From an uncultured Sphingomonas sp. (GTDB lineage Bacteria; Pseudomonadota; Alphaproteobacteria; Sphingomonadales; Sphingomonadaceae), in NCBI GenBank assembly GCA_913775315.1, contig CAJYIX010000018.1, forward strand, positions 1-61,464: a stretch of DNA of 61,464 nucleotides, in the 5' to 3' direction. Both the position numbers and the translations under genes were made by a program. The notes beneath the pieces are model-generated. The model was not told where the DNA came from. It searched no databases and saw only the letters and a program-made list of their open reading frames with translations. The first letter of the stretch is position 1; the number at the start of each line of letters is the position of its first letter. This document shows, piece after piece, positions 20,533 through 28,318 of this stretch.

Positions 20533-21899
20533 GCCGCCGCCTTCTTCCGCTCGGCCAGTTCCTCGTTGAGCATTTCCGCGAGCAGGAATGCCAGCTCGAT
20601 GCTCTGCCCGGCATTGAGCCGCGGGTCGCAGTGCGTGTGATAGCGGTCGGCCAGCGCCTGTTCGCTGACCGCGATCGCGCCGCCGGTGCATTCGGTCACG
20701 TCCTGCCCCGTCATCTCGGCATGGATGCCGCCGGCATGCGTACCTTCCGCCCGGTGAACCGCGAAGAAGCCGCGCACTTCGGCTAGGATGCGCTCGAACG
20801 GGCGCGTCTTGTAGCCGGTCGCGGCCTTCACCGTGTTGCCGTGCATCGGGTCGCAGCTCCAGACGACCGGATGCCCCTCGCGCTTCACCGCGCGGACGAG
20901 GGCGGGGAGGTGCGCCTCGATCTTGTCATGGCCGTATCGGGTGATGAGCGTCATCCGCCCGGCGACGCGATGCGGATTGAGCGTGTCGAGCAGGCGAAGC
21001 AGCGCGTCGGGCTCGAGGCTCGGCCCGCATTTCATGCCGATCGGGTTGCCGATCCCGCGCAGATATTCGACATGCGCCGACCCCTCGAACCGCGTTCGGT
21101 CGCCGATCCACAGAAAGTGCGCACTGGTGTCGTACCACTGGCCGGTCAGCGAATCCTGCCGCGTCAGTGCCTGCTCATAGGGAAGCAGCAGCGCCTCGTG
21201 ACTGGTGTAGAAGTCGGTGCGCGACAGTTGCGGCACGGTCTCGGCATTGATGCCGCACGCCTCCATGAAGTCGAGCGCCTCGCCGATCCGGTCGGCGACG
21301 TCGGCATAGCGATCGGCCCACGGGCTGCGGCCCATGAAGTCGAGCGTCCATTTGTGGACCTGATGCAGGTTCGCGTACCCGCCCTGCGCGAACGCACGCA
21401 ACAGGTTGAGCGTCGCCGCCGACTGTGAGTATGCGCGAAGCAGCCGCGTCGGGTCGGGCACGCGCCCCTCAGGGGTGAAGGCGATGTCGTTGACGTTGTC
21501 GCCGCGATAGCTCGGCAGTTCCTGCCCGTCGATGACCTCGGTCGAGGCGGAGCGGGGCTTGGCGAACTGGCCCGCCATGCGTCCGACCTTCACCGTCGGC
21601 AGCTTCGACGCGAAGGTCAGGACCACCGCCATCTGAAGGATCACGCGGAAGGTGTCGCGGATATTGTTGGGGTGGAACTCGGCGAAGCTCTCTGCGCAGT
21701 CACCGCCCTGGAGGAGGAAGCCATGCCCCTCCGCCACCCGGCCGAGTTCGGCGGTGAGCTGCCGCGCCTCGCCCGCGAAGACCAGCGGGGGGAAGCGGCC
21801 GAGTTCGGTCAGCGTCGCGTCGAGCGCCGCGGCGTCGGGATAGTCGGGCATCTGCCGCGCTTCGGCGTTCTGCCAGCTTGCGGGGGACCAGCTACCCAT
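20529..21899 (-). CDS. 3-deoxy-7-phosphoheptulonate synthase, class II
   Basis: Condenses phosphoenolpyruvate with erythrose-4-phosphate, the first step of aromatic amino-acid synthesis. From the ATG at 21899 ([10 protein letters not shown]) the product is 456 residues, the usual bacterial class II length. Signature parts include [23 protein letters not shown] (metal-binding Cys), [35 protein letters not shown] and [23 protein letters not shown] (in ATGGAGAATGCA) lies about 5 bases before this ATG. The same frame is open for 73 more codons upstream and encodes a helix-turn-helix domain, so the real protein may be 529 residues (to 22118). A second internal ATG is at 21911. Confidence 0.95.
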   Translation of the reverse strand: MGSWSPASWQNAEARQMPDYPDAAALDATLTELGRFPPLVFAGEARQLTAELGRVAEGHGFLLQGGDCAESFAEFHPNNIRDTFRVILQMAVVLTFASKLPTVKVGRMAGQFAKPRSASTEVIDGQELPSYRGDNVNDIAFTPEGRVPDPTRLLRAYSQSAATLNLLRAFAQGGYANLHQVHKWTLDFMGRSPWADRYADVADRIGEALDFMEACGINAETVPQLSRTDFYTSHEALLLPYEQALTRQDSLTGQWYDTSAHFLWIGDRTRFEGSAHVEYLRGIGNPIGMKCGPSLEPDALLRLLDTLNPHRVAGRMTLITRYGHDKIEAHLPALVRAVKREGHPVVWSCDPMHGNTVKAATGYKTRPFERILAEVRGFFAVHRAEGTHAGGIHAEMTGQDVTECTGGAIAVSEQALADRYHTHCDPRLNAGQSIELAFLLAEMLNEELAERKKAAA

Positions 21900-22118
21900 T
21901 GCATTCTCCATGTTACGCGGGGTCACGAACCAGTCGGCGTGATGCGCGATGCCGTTGGCGGCGATCTGATTGACGATCGGCGCGGCGGCGCGCTTGCCGT
22001 CCTCTTCCCAGCCCTGAACCGTGCTGCCCGGCGCGCCGTACCACGTGCCGAAAGCGGCGCGGCTGATGCCGCGTGCCTCGCGAAACCGCCTGATCTTGAT
22101 GCCTGCCAACGTCGTCAT
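21900..22118 (-). CDS. Helix-turn-helix (XRE-like) segment, in frame with the DAHP synthase
   Basis: 73 codons directly upstream of, and in frame with, the DAHP synthase, with no stop between. The peptide starts [20 protein letters not shown] and continues [20 protein letters not shown], a clear lambda-repressor/XRE-type HTH with the recognition helix around residues 30-40. It then reads [18 protein letters not shown] before joining the synthase. Small free-standing HTH proteins of this pattern occur in related bacteria. No good ribosome binding site precedes ATG 22118. Either an N-terminal domain fusion or a small regulator whose stop codon was lost is possible. A 7-bp palindrome lies 7 bases upstream of the start. 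Confidence 0.6.
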
Positions 22119-22124
22119 TGCGAC

Positions 22125-22147
22125 CGCTTACGCGATCTGGGTAAGCG
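22125..22147. promoter_or_regulatory. Palindromic operator candidate upstream of HTH-DAHP synthase
   Basis: CGCTTAC (22125-22131) and GTAAGCG (22141-22147) form a perfect 7-bp inverted repeat with a 9-base spacer, 7 bases before the HTH start codon. GGGTAAG occurs again at 22163-22169, 24 bases from the first copy at 22139-22145. It lies between divergent genes, so it could affect both. Confidence 0.4.
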
Positions 22148-22257
22148 TGATCAACCCCAAAAGGGTAAGGGGCGAAGATTGTGCGCGGCGGGCTTGTGCA
22201 GCGCAACAATTCGCGACAGCATGCAACCGTCTTTGGACTGAAACATTGAAGGGGCGG

Positions 22258-23757
22258 ATGGGGGAAGCTCGCGCGTTCGATGAAATCTGGGGCCATGGCG
22301 GGCCGGCAAACCCGCGCGCGCCGCTGGAAATGCTGGCTGGCTGGATCGCCGACACTCCGCGCGAGGAACTGGCGCGGCGGCTGGAGGCGGCGGAGAATAC
22401 CTTTCGCCAGCTTGGCATCACCTTCGCGGTCTATGGCGACCGCGATGCGGCCGAGCGGATCATTCCCTTCGATATCGTTCCGCGCGTGTTCCTCGCCGAC
22501 GAATGGGCGCGGCTGTCGGCGGGGCTGGTGCAGCGGGTAGAGGCGATCAACGCCTTCCTCGACGATATCTATGGCGAGCGCCGTATCCTCGCCGACGGCA
22601 TCCTCCCGCCCGACATCGTGTTCCGCAATCCGCAGTTCCGGCACGAGGTCGTCGGCATCCGCCCGCCGCACGGCATCTGGGCGCATATCTGCGGCATCGA
22701 CCTCGTCCGCACCGGCCCCGACGATTTCTTCGTGCTCGAGGATAACGCCCGTACCCCCTCAGGCGTCAGCTACATGCTGGAGAACCGGGAGGCGATGATC
22801 CGCCTGTGTCCCGAGCTGTTCCGCAATTTCCGTGTGGCGGCGGTCGACAGCTATCCCGACCGGCTGCACGAGACGATGCGATCCGTCGCGCCGCCGGGGG
22901 CGGGGAGCCGGCCGGTCTGCGTCGTGCTGACGCCAGGGCATTTCAACAGCGCCTATTACGAGCACAGCTTCCTCGCCGATTCGATGGGCATCGAACTGGT
23001 CGAGCCCGCCGATCTGGTCGTCGACGATGACGTCGTCTGGATGCAGACGATCGCGGGGCGGGTGAAGGTCGACGTGATCTATCGCCGGATCGACGACGAC
23101 TTCCTCGATCCGGTCATCTTCCGCCCCGATTCGCTGCTGGGCGTGCCGGGGATCATGTCTGCCTATCGCGCCGGCAACGTCACGCTCATCAACGCGCCGG
23201 GCAACGGCATCGCTGACGACAAGGCGATCTACAGCTACATGCCCGAGATCGTCCGATACTATTCCGGCGGCGAGGCGAAGCTGCCGAATGTCGAGACCTA
23301 TCGCTGTCGCGAGCCGCAGGCGCTGACGTACGTGCTCGAACGGCTGCCCGAACTGGTGGTGAAGCTGGTCGACGGGTCGGGCGGCTACGGGATGCTCGTC
23401 GGCCCGACCGCGACGAAACAGGAGATCGAGGATTTCCGCGCCGCGCTGATCGCCGAGCCGCATCGCTATATCGCCCAGCCCACGCTGGCGCTCTCGACCG
23501 TGCCGACGCTGACGGAAAAAGGCCTCGCTCCGCGCCACGTCGATTTCCGCCCCTTCGTCCTGACCGGCCGCGACGGGGTGCAGGTCGTGCCCGGTGGCCT
23601 GACCCGCGTGGCGCTCAAGGCAGGGTCGCTGGTGGTGAACTCCAGCCAGGGCGGCGGCACCAAGGACAGTTTCGTCCTGTTGGCCGACAGCCCGCAGATG
23701 CAGGCGCAGAGTCAGACGCTGGGCGGGATGTTCCAGCAGCAGGAACTGGGGTCGTGA
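22258..23757 (+). CDS. Circularly permuted type 2 ATP-grasp protein
   Basis: A 499-residue protein of the circularly permuted ATP-grasp family, predicted to ligate a carboxylate to an amine using ATP. It has the diagnostic segments PFDIVPRVFLADEWA, HGIWAHICGIDLVR, FFVLEDNARTPSGVSYMLENR, NAPGNGIADDKAIYSYMP and VKLVDGSGGYGM. The ATG at 22258 is preceded by AAGGGG and fits the family N-terminus; the longer frame covers the divergent promoter region. It is followed after 13 bases by the alpha-E gene and then a transglutaminase-like gene, the standard partners of this family. The natural product or protein it modifies is unknown. Confidence 0.92.
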   Translation: MGEARAFDEIWGHGGPANPRAPLEMLAGWIADTPREELARRLEAAENTFRQLGITFAVYGDRDAAERIIPFDIVPRVFLADEWARLSAGLVQRVEAINAFLDDIYGERRILADGILPPDIVFRNPQFRHEVVGIRPPHGIWAHICGIDLVRTGPDDFFVLEDNARTPSGVSYMLENREAMIRLCPELFRNFRVAAVDSYPDRLHETMRSVAPPGAGSRPVCVVLTPGHFNSAYYEHSFLADSMGIELVEPADLVVDDDVVWMQTIAGRVKVDVIYRRIDDDFLDPVIFRPDSLLGVPGIMSAYRAGNVTLINAPGNGIADDKAIYSYMPEIVRYYSGGEAKLPNVETYRCREPQALTYVLERLPELVVKLVDGSGGYGMLVGPTATKQEIEDFRAALIAEPHRYIAQPTLALSTVPTLTEKGLAPRHVDFRPFVLTGRDGVQVVPGGLTRVALKAGSLVVNSSQGGGTKDSFVLLADSPQMQAQSQTLGGMFQQQELGS

Positions 23758-23770
23758 GGGGCGCGCACGC

Positions 23771-24712
23771 ATGCTGATGCTCTCGCGCACCGCGGCGTCG
23801 CTCTACTGGCTCGGCCGCTATGTCGAGCGCGCCGACTTCATCGCGCGGCTGGTCGAGGCGACAGTGCGCCTCGACGCGCTGTCGGCGACCCCGGCGGGGG
23901 AGGCGGCGTGGGAAAGCGCGCTTCGCGTCACCTACACCGACGAGGCGTTCGCCGCGACCGGCGCCCGGCCCGATCAGGCGAGTGTCGCGCGCTTCCTGAC
24001 GATCGATACCGGCCATTCGGGCTCGATCGTCCAGTGCCTCGACATGGCGCGCAACAACGCCCGCGCCGTCCGCACCGCGCTGACGCGCGAGGCGTGGACC
24101 GCGATCAACCGCGCGTGGTTGCTGTTCAACTCGCGGATGCGGCCCGGCAACGCGATGGCGACCCTCAATCTGGTCGAGGCAGTGAAGGCCGAGACGCGCG
24201 GGTTCGAGGGCGCGATCCTGCGCATGATGCGCAACGAAGCGGTGTGGTTCATCCGCCTCGGTTCCGCGGTCGAACGGGCGGACAACACCGCCCGGCTGGT
24301 CGACGTCAAATATCACCTGCTGCTGCCCGAGGGGGAGGCGGTGGGCGGCATCGTGGATCGCGACCAGTGGACGACGATCCTGCAGACCGTGTCGGCCGTC
24401 ACCGCCTATCGCTGGCTTTATTCGGAGGGGCTGGAGCCGCGGCTGGTCATCGACCTGTTGCTCACCCGCCCCGAACTCCCCCGCTCGCTGGCGGCGTGTG
24501 TCGAGGAAAGCGTGGAAATGCTCGGACTGCTCGGCAAGCGTACCGGGCTCCAGGGCGGGGCCGACCGAATGGCGCGCGCGCGGATGGCGCGGATGCACAA
24601 GACGCGGACGCCCGAGGTGATCGTCGGCGGCCTCCACGAATGGCTATCCGGATTCATCGCCGAGAACCTCGCGCTCGACCGCGCGATCGCCCAGCAATTC
24701 AGGTTCATCTAG
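23771..24712 (+). CDS. Alpha-E domain protein
   Basis: A 313-residue all-helical alpha-E domain protein, starting MLMLSRTAASLYWLGRYVERAD, the hallmark of the family. Repeated conserved patterns follow: CLDMARNNARAVRTALTREAW and RMMRNEAVWFIRLGSAVERADNTARLVD. Alpha-E proteins always travel with circularly permuted ATP-grasp proteins, sometimes fused to them, and are assumed to act with them. It sits 13 bases after the ATP-grasp gene and 10 before the transglutaminase-like gene, so all three are likely one transcript. Confidence 0.92.
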   Translation: MLMLSRTAASLYWLGRYVERADFIARLVEATVRLDALSATPAGEAAWESALRVTYTDEAFAATGARPDQASVARFLTIDTGHSGSIVQCLDMARNNARAVRTALTREAWTAINRAWLLFNSRMRPGNAMATLNLVEAVKAETRGFEGAILRMMRNEAVWFIRLGSAVERADNTARLVDVKYHLLLPEGEAVGGIVDRDQWTTILQTVSAVTAYRWLYSEGLEPRLVIDLLLTRPELPRSLAACVEESVEMLGLLGKRTGLQGGADRMARARMARMHKTRTPEVIVGGLHEWLSGFIAENLALDRAIAQQFRFI

Positions 24713-24722
24713 GACAGCGAAG

Positions 24723-25526
24723 ATGCGCCTCATCGTCGAACACCGCACCCGCTATCGGTTCAGCGAGCCGCAGACGCGCCTCATCCAGTGCCTGCGCATG
24801 ACGCCCGACGATACCGACGACCAGACCGTGGTCGGCTGGTCGATCGACGTCGATTGCGACGCGCGCCTGCGCGAGAGCCGCGACGGCCTCGGCAATCGGC
24901 AGGCCATGCTCTATGCCGACGGGCCGATCGAGGCGATCGAGATCAGCGTGCGCGGCGAGGTGCTGACCGACGACCATGGCGGCCATGTCCGCGGCACGGC
25001 CGAGCCGCTGCCGCCCGAATTCTTCCTGCGCGAAACCGATCGGACCGTCGCGGGCGAGGCGCTGGGCGCGTTCGTCGGCGGCGCGGTGAGCGGCCTGTCC
25101 GGGGCCGCAGCGATCGATGCTGCCACCCGCGCGATCCACGGGCGGTTCGAGCGCGTACCGTATGTTGAGGAACTGCGTGATGCGGCGACGACGTTCGCCG
25201 GCACCACCGCGACCGGGCGCGAGATGGCGCAGGTGCTGGTCGCTGGCCTTCGCTCGGCGGACATCCCCGCGCGCTATGTCGGAGGCTATCGCCAGCGCGA
25301 GGGCCGTGCCTGCGCTCCGCATGGCTGGGTGGAAGCATATGCGGGCGACGACGGCTGGATCGCCGTCGATCCCTCGACCGGCGGGCGCATCGACGAGCGT
25401 TATGTCCGCGTGGCGGTCGGGCTCGATACGGCGGGCGTCACCCCCGTTGCCGGGTCGCGCCTAGGGCAGGGCGAGGAGATGCTCGACGTCGCGTTGACGG
25501 TCGAACAGGCCGGCAGCGACGGCTGA
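24723..25526 (+). CDS. Transglutaminase-like protein, catalytic Cys apparently replaced
   Basis: A 267-residue protein with the bacterial transglutaminase N-terminal domain (LIVEHRTRYRFSEPQTRLIQ) followed by the transglutaminase core. By my alignment, the usual GVCQDFAH segment reads ATGREMAQ (residues 163-170), placing Gly165 where the catalytic Cys belongs. The rest of the core is well kept: AGLRSADIPARYVGGY, His200 in PHGWVEAY and Asp216 in VDPSTGG. Cys197 near the His is not in the usual nucleophile position. It ends the ATP-grasp/alpha-E operon. It may be a non-catalytic binding member of the system or use another chemistry. Confidence 0.85.
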   Translation: MRLIVEHRTRYRFSEPQTRLIQCLRMTPDDTDDQTVVGWSIDVDCDARLRESRDGLGNRQAMLYADGPIEAIEISVRGEVLTDDHGGHVRGTAEPLPPEFFLRETDRTVAGEALGAFVGGAVSGLSGAAAIDAATRAIHGRFERVPYVEELRDAATTFAGTTATGREMAQVLVAGLRSADIPARYVGGYRQREGRACAPHGWVEAYAGDDGWIAVDPSTGGRIDERYVRVAVGLDTAGVTPVAGSRLGQGEEMLDVALTVEQAGSDG

Positions 25527-25559
25527 AACCAAACACGTCCGATCGCAAACATCGCCCTG

Positions 25560-25598
25560 AAACGGAAAACGCCCGGGCCGCATGTAGCAGCCCGGGCG
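25560..25598 (-). terminator. Intrinsic terminator reading on the minus strand
   Basis: CGCCCGGGC (25570-25578) pairs perfectly with GCCCGGGCG (25590-25598) around an 11-base loop. On the minus strand the stem is followed by TTTTCCGTTT (25569-25560). There is no T-run on the plus side, so it ends minus-strand transcription. No minus-strand protein gene precedes it, implying a non-coding transcript. Confidence 0.75.
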
Positions 25599-25740
25599 CC
25601 TGCGTGACGATCGCTCGTCAGCCCCCTAATGTTGGCTCCGTCCACTCGCACGTTACCTTACGGCAAGGCGGGACTGGAACCTCCCCGAACCACGGCCTGT
25701 TTGCCTGAGCTTCGTGAGAGCTTGATTACGATTCCGTCAT
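25563..25740 (-). ncRNA. Candidate structured small RNA ending at an intrinsic terminator
   Basis: The minus strand between about 25740 and the terminator has no plausible gene but folds well on paper. CTCTCACG pairs with CGTGCGAG with one mismatch; inside that, GGCAA pairs TTGCC and GGC pairs GCC, and CGGG pairs CCCG near the apex (CGGGGAGGTTCCAGTCCCG), giving a rod-like hairpin. CCTT-GCCGT-AAGG is an alternative small hairpin. I compared it by eye with 6S, SRP, RNase P and tmRNA motifs: a long rod recalls 6S RNA, but the usual zapA/ygfA neighbours are absent and I cannot assign it. The 5' end and promoter are uncertain. Confidence 0.4.
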
Positions 25741-25875
25741 CCATCTGTCATTCACAATCGAGCAACGTGATTCCGAATCGCTTCACCATGTGTTCATTCG
25801 GCAACAGCCCCGATTGCACCCCTCCACAACGCTGCTAAGGCGGGCGCGAATGATCCCCTTTACCAAGGCCAATCC

Positions 25876-27126
25876 ATGATCCTGTCGCGCTACGAGCGCA
25901 TGATCGCGCGGCGCTATCTGCTGCCCGGACGGGGCGAGGCGTTCATCTTCCTGGTCGCGGGCATCAGCCTGGTCGCGGTCATGCTCGGCGTCGCCGCGCT
26001 CGTCATCGTCATGAGCGTCATGAATGGCTTTCGTGCCGAGCTGTTCGACAAGATCGTCGGCCTCAACGGCCATGCCGTCGTGCAGGGCTATGCCGGCCAG
26101 CTTCGCGACTGGCGCGAGGTGCTGGACGATGCGAAGGTGACGAAGGGCGTGACCAGCGCGACGCCGCTGATCGAGCAGCCGCTGATGACCGACTATAATG
26201 GCCGGACCGAGGCGGTGATCCTGCGCGGCATGCGGGTCGAGGACATCCGCGGCAACCCGACGATCCGCGACAATGTCGTGTTCGGCGACCTGAAGCAACT
26301 GACGCCCGGCAGCGGCAACGTGGCGATCGGCTCCCGCCTTGCGCAACAGCTCGGCGCGACGGTGGGCAGCGAGATTTCGCTCATCAGTTTCCAGGGGGTG
26401 GCGACGCCGATGGGGACGGTGCCGCGCATCGTCTCCTACCGTGTGGCCGCGATCTTCGAGGTCGGCGTCTATGATTACGACAAGGCGTTCGTGGTCATGC
26501 CGATGGAGGATGCGCAGACGCTCCTCCTGATGGGCGATTCGGTCGGCATGATCGAGATCGACACCGTGGACCCCGACAAGGTCGAGCAGATCCTCGCCCC
26601 ACTGGCGGTCAAGGTGGGGGCCAAGGGCCAGCTCAACGACTGGCGGCGGCTGAACTCGGAGATATTCGAGGCGCTCCAGGTCGACCGGCTCGTCACCTTT
26701 ACCGTGCTGTCGATCCTGATCCTGGTCGCGGTGTTCAACATCCTTTCCTCGCTCATCATGCTGGTGCGCGCCAAGACGCGCGACATCGCGATCCTGCGCA
26801 CGATGGGCGCGACGCGGCAGGGGCTGATCCGCATCTTCGTCACCGTCGGCACGACGATCGGCGCGCTCGGCATCATCGCGGGGCTCGTGATGGGGTTCGT
26901 CCTCCTCTATTTCCGGCAGGGGGTGCTGAGCTTCATCGGCACCGTGACGGGGCAGCAGATCTGGGACCCCTCGATGCGTTACCTCACCGAATTGCCGTCG
27001 AAGACCGATCCAGTCGAGATCGCGGGCATCGCGCTGATGGCGTTCGTGTTCAGCTTCCTTGCGACGCTCTATCCGGCGTTCAAGGCGGCGAGCACCGATC
27101 CGGTGCAGGTGCTGCGCTATGAGTGA
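25876..27126 (+). CDS. lolC: Lipoprotein-releasing ABC transporter permease LolC/E
   Basis: Inner-membrane permease that extracts outer-membrane-directed lipoproteins and hands them to LolA. The 416-residue protein has one N-terminal transmembrane segment ([22 protein letters not shown]), a large periplasmic domain and three C-terminal segments with the FtsX-like motif [21 protein letters not shown] second permease is absent, so it probably forms a homodimeric LolF-like or single LolCE system as in other alphaproteobacteria. It overlaps lolD by 8 bases (ATG of lolD at 27119), arguing for coupled translation. Confidence 0.94.
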   Translation: MILSRYERMIARRYLLPGRGEAFIFLVAGISLVAVMLGVAALVIVMSVMNGFRAELFDKIVGLNGHAVVQGYAGQLRDWREVLDDAKVTKGVTSATPLIEQPLMTDYNGRTEAVILRGMRVEDIRGNPTIRDNVVFGDLKQLTPGSGNVAIGSRLAQQLGATVGSEISLISFQGVATPMGTVPRIVSYRVAAIFEVGVYDYDKAFVVMPMEDAQTLLLMGDSVGMIEIDTVDPDKVEQILAPLAVKVGAKGQLNDWRRLNSEIFEALQVDRLVTFTVLSILILVAVFNILSSLIMLVRAKTRDIAILRTMGATRQGLIRIFVTVGTTIGALGIIAGLVMGFVLLYFRQGVLSFIGTVTGQQIWDPSMRYLTELPSKTDPVEIAGIALMAFVFSFLATLYPAFKAASTDPVQVLRYE

Positions 27127-27793
27127 GCCGATCCTCGCCACGCGCGGCCTGACGCGCAGCTTCACTCAGGGCGGCGCCACGATCGAGGTGCTGCGCGGCA
27201 TCGACCTGACCGTCGGGCCGGGCGAGATCGTCGCGCTGCTCGGCCCTTCCGGTTCGGGTAAGTCGACGCTCCTGCAGGCGGTTGGTCTGCTGGAGGGCGG
27301 ATTCCAAGGCTCGATCCGCATCGCCGGGCAGGAAGTCGCGCAGATCAACAGCGCCGAGCGGACCGAGGTGCGCCGCGACCGCCTTGGCTTCATCTATCAG
27401 TTCCATCACCTGCTCCCCGACTTCACCGCCGCGGAGAACGTCGTCCTGCCGCAGCTCATCCATGGCGCAGGCGAGAAGGAAGCGGCCGACCGCGCCGAAC
27501 GGCTGCTCTCGGCCCTCGGCCTCGGCCACCGGCTGACCCACCGGCCAAGCCAGTTGTCGGGCGGCGAGCAGCAGCGCGTGGCGGTCGCCCGCGCGCTCGC
27601 GAACCGGCCGGCGCTCGTTCTTGCCGACGAGCCCACGGGCAACCTCGACGAGGCGACCGCGGACGTGGTGCTGGCCGAGTTCCTCCGCCTCGTCCGGGGC
27701 GAGGGATCGGCGGCGCTGGTCGCGACGCACAACGAACGGCTTGCCGCGCGGATGGACCGCGTCGTCCGCCTGCATGAAGGGGTGCTCGAATGA
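27119..27793 (+). CDS. lolD: Lipoprotein-releasing ABC transporter ATPase LolD
   Basis: ATP-binding subunit of the Lol extraction complex, cytoplasmic face of the inner membrane. The 224-residue product has Walker [11 protein letters not shown]-loop around [14 protein letters not shown], signature [15 protein letters not shown], Walker [10 protein letters not shown] and the H-loop VATHNE. FQFH-type LolD Q-loop context and the preceding permease gene support LolD rather than FtsE or MacB. It overlaps both neighbours: 8 bases with lolC and ATGA with the glutathione peroxidase gene. Confidence 0.95.
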   Translation: MSEPILATRGLTRSFTQGGATIEVLRGIDLTVGPGEIVALLGPSGSGKSTLLQAVGLLEGGFQGSIRIAGQEVAQINSAERTEVRRDRLGFIYQFHHLLPDFTAAENVVLPQLIHGAGEKEAADRAERLLSALGLGHRLTHRPSQLSGGEQQRVAVARALANRPALVLADEPTGNLDEATADVVLAEFLRLVRGEGSAALVATHNERLAARMDRVVRLHEGVLE

Positions 27794-28275
27794 CCGACCT
27801 CTACACGATCCCCGTCACGGCTGCCGACGGCAGCACGACCGACCTGTCGGCCTATCGCGGCCGGGTGCTGCTGATCGTCAACGTCGCCTCCAAATGCGGG
27901 TTCACGCCGCAGTATGCGGGGCTGGAGGCGCTCTATCGCGCGCATGAGGGGGCGGGGCTGACCGTCATCGGCTTTCCCTGCAACCAGTTCGGCGCGCAGG
28001 AGCCAGGCGACGCGGCGGAGATCGTCAGCTTCTGTTCGCTCACCTACAACGTGACGTTCCCGGTGCTCGGCAAGGTCGATGTCAACGGCGCCGATGCCGC
28101 GCCGCTGTGGCGGCATCTGAAGCACGAAGCGCCGGGTCTGCTCGGCAGCGAGGCGATCAAGTGGAACTTCACCAAGTTCCTGGTCGGTCGCGACGGCCGC
28201 GTCGTCGAACGCTATGCGCCGACGACCAAGCCCGAGGCGATCGAAGCGGATATCCAGCAGGCGCTGCAACGCTGA
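27790..28275 (+). CDS. Glutathione peroxidase family protein (Cys type)
   Basis: A 161-residue thiol peroxidase that reduces hydroperoxides using glutathione or thioredoxin. The peroxidatic residue is Cys36 in NVASKCGFT, in place of selenocysteine. The [12 protein letters not shown] (63-73) and [13 protein letters not shown] (Trp125/Asn126) motifs complete the catalytic set. Length is normal for bacterial members. It is the third gene of the lolC-lolD cluster by ATGA overlap, an arrangement with no obvious functional link. No signal peptide is seen, so it should be cytoplasmic. Confidence 0.94.
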   Translation: MTDLYTIPVTAADGSTTDLSAYRGRVLLIVNVASKCGFTPQYAGLEALYRAHEGAGLTVIGFPCNQFGAQEPGDAAEIVSFCSLTYNVTFPVLGKVDVNGADAAPLWRHLKHEAPGLLGSEAIKWNFTKFLVGRDGRVVERYAPTTKPEAIEADIQQALQR

Positions 28276-28318
28276 CGGGGGCTATCGCCCGCCGGTCCCA
28301 GCCCTTAGATTGAACGCG

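Larger units (their letters stand above)
25527..25875. other. Gene-free interval holding terminator and RNA candidate
   Basis: The only stretch over 300 bases without a protein gene. It contains a perfect intrinsic terminator oriented on the minus strand, a probable structured RNA reading into it, a small perfect hairpin (TGACGA-GCGA-TCGTCA near 25605-25620) and the promoter region of lolC. Open frames here are short and have no coding character. Confidence 0.7.

Noticed and set aside
25590-25740. tRNA or tmRNA in the 25.6-25.7 kb interval
   Set aside because: A GGTTCCAGTCC stretch resembles a T-arm, but no acceptor stem, anticodon arm or tag-peptide frame could be found around it.
25629-25838. 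69-codon plus-strand frame in the gene-free interval
   Set aside because: No homology, no ribosome binding site and a Cys/Ser/Pro-rich translation; it overlaps the structured RNA candidate.
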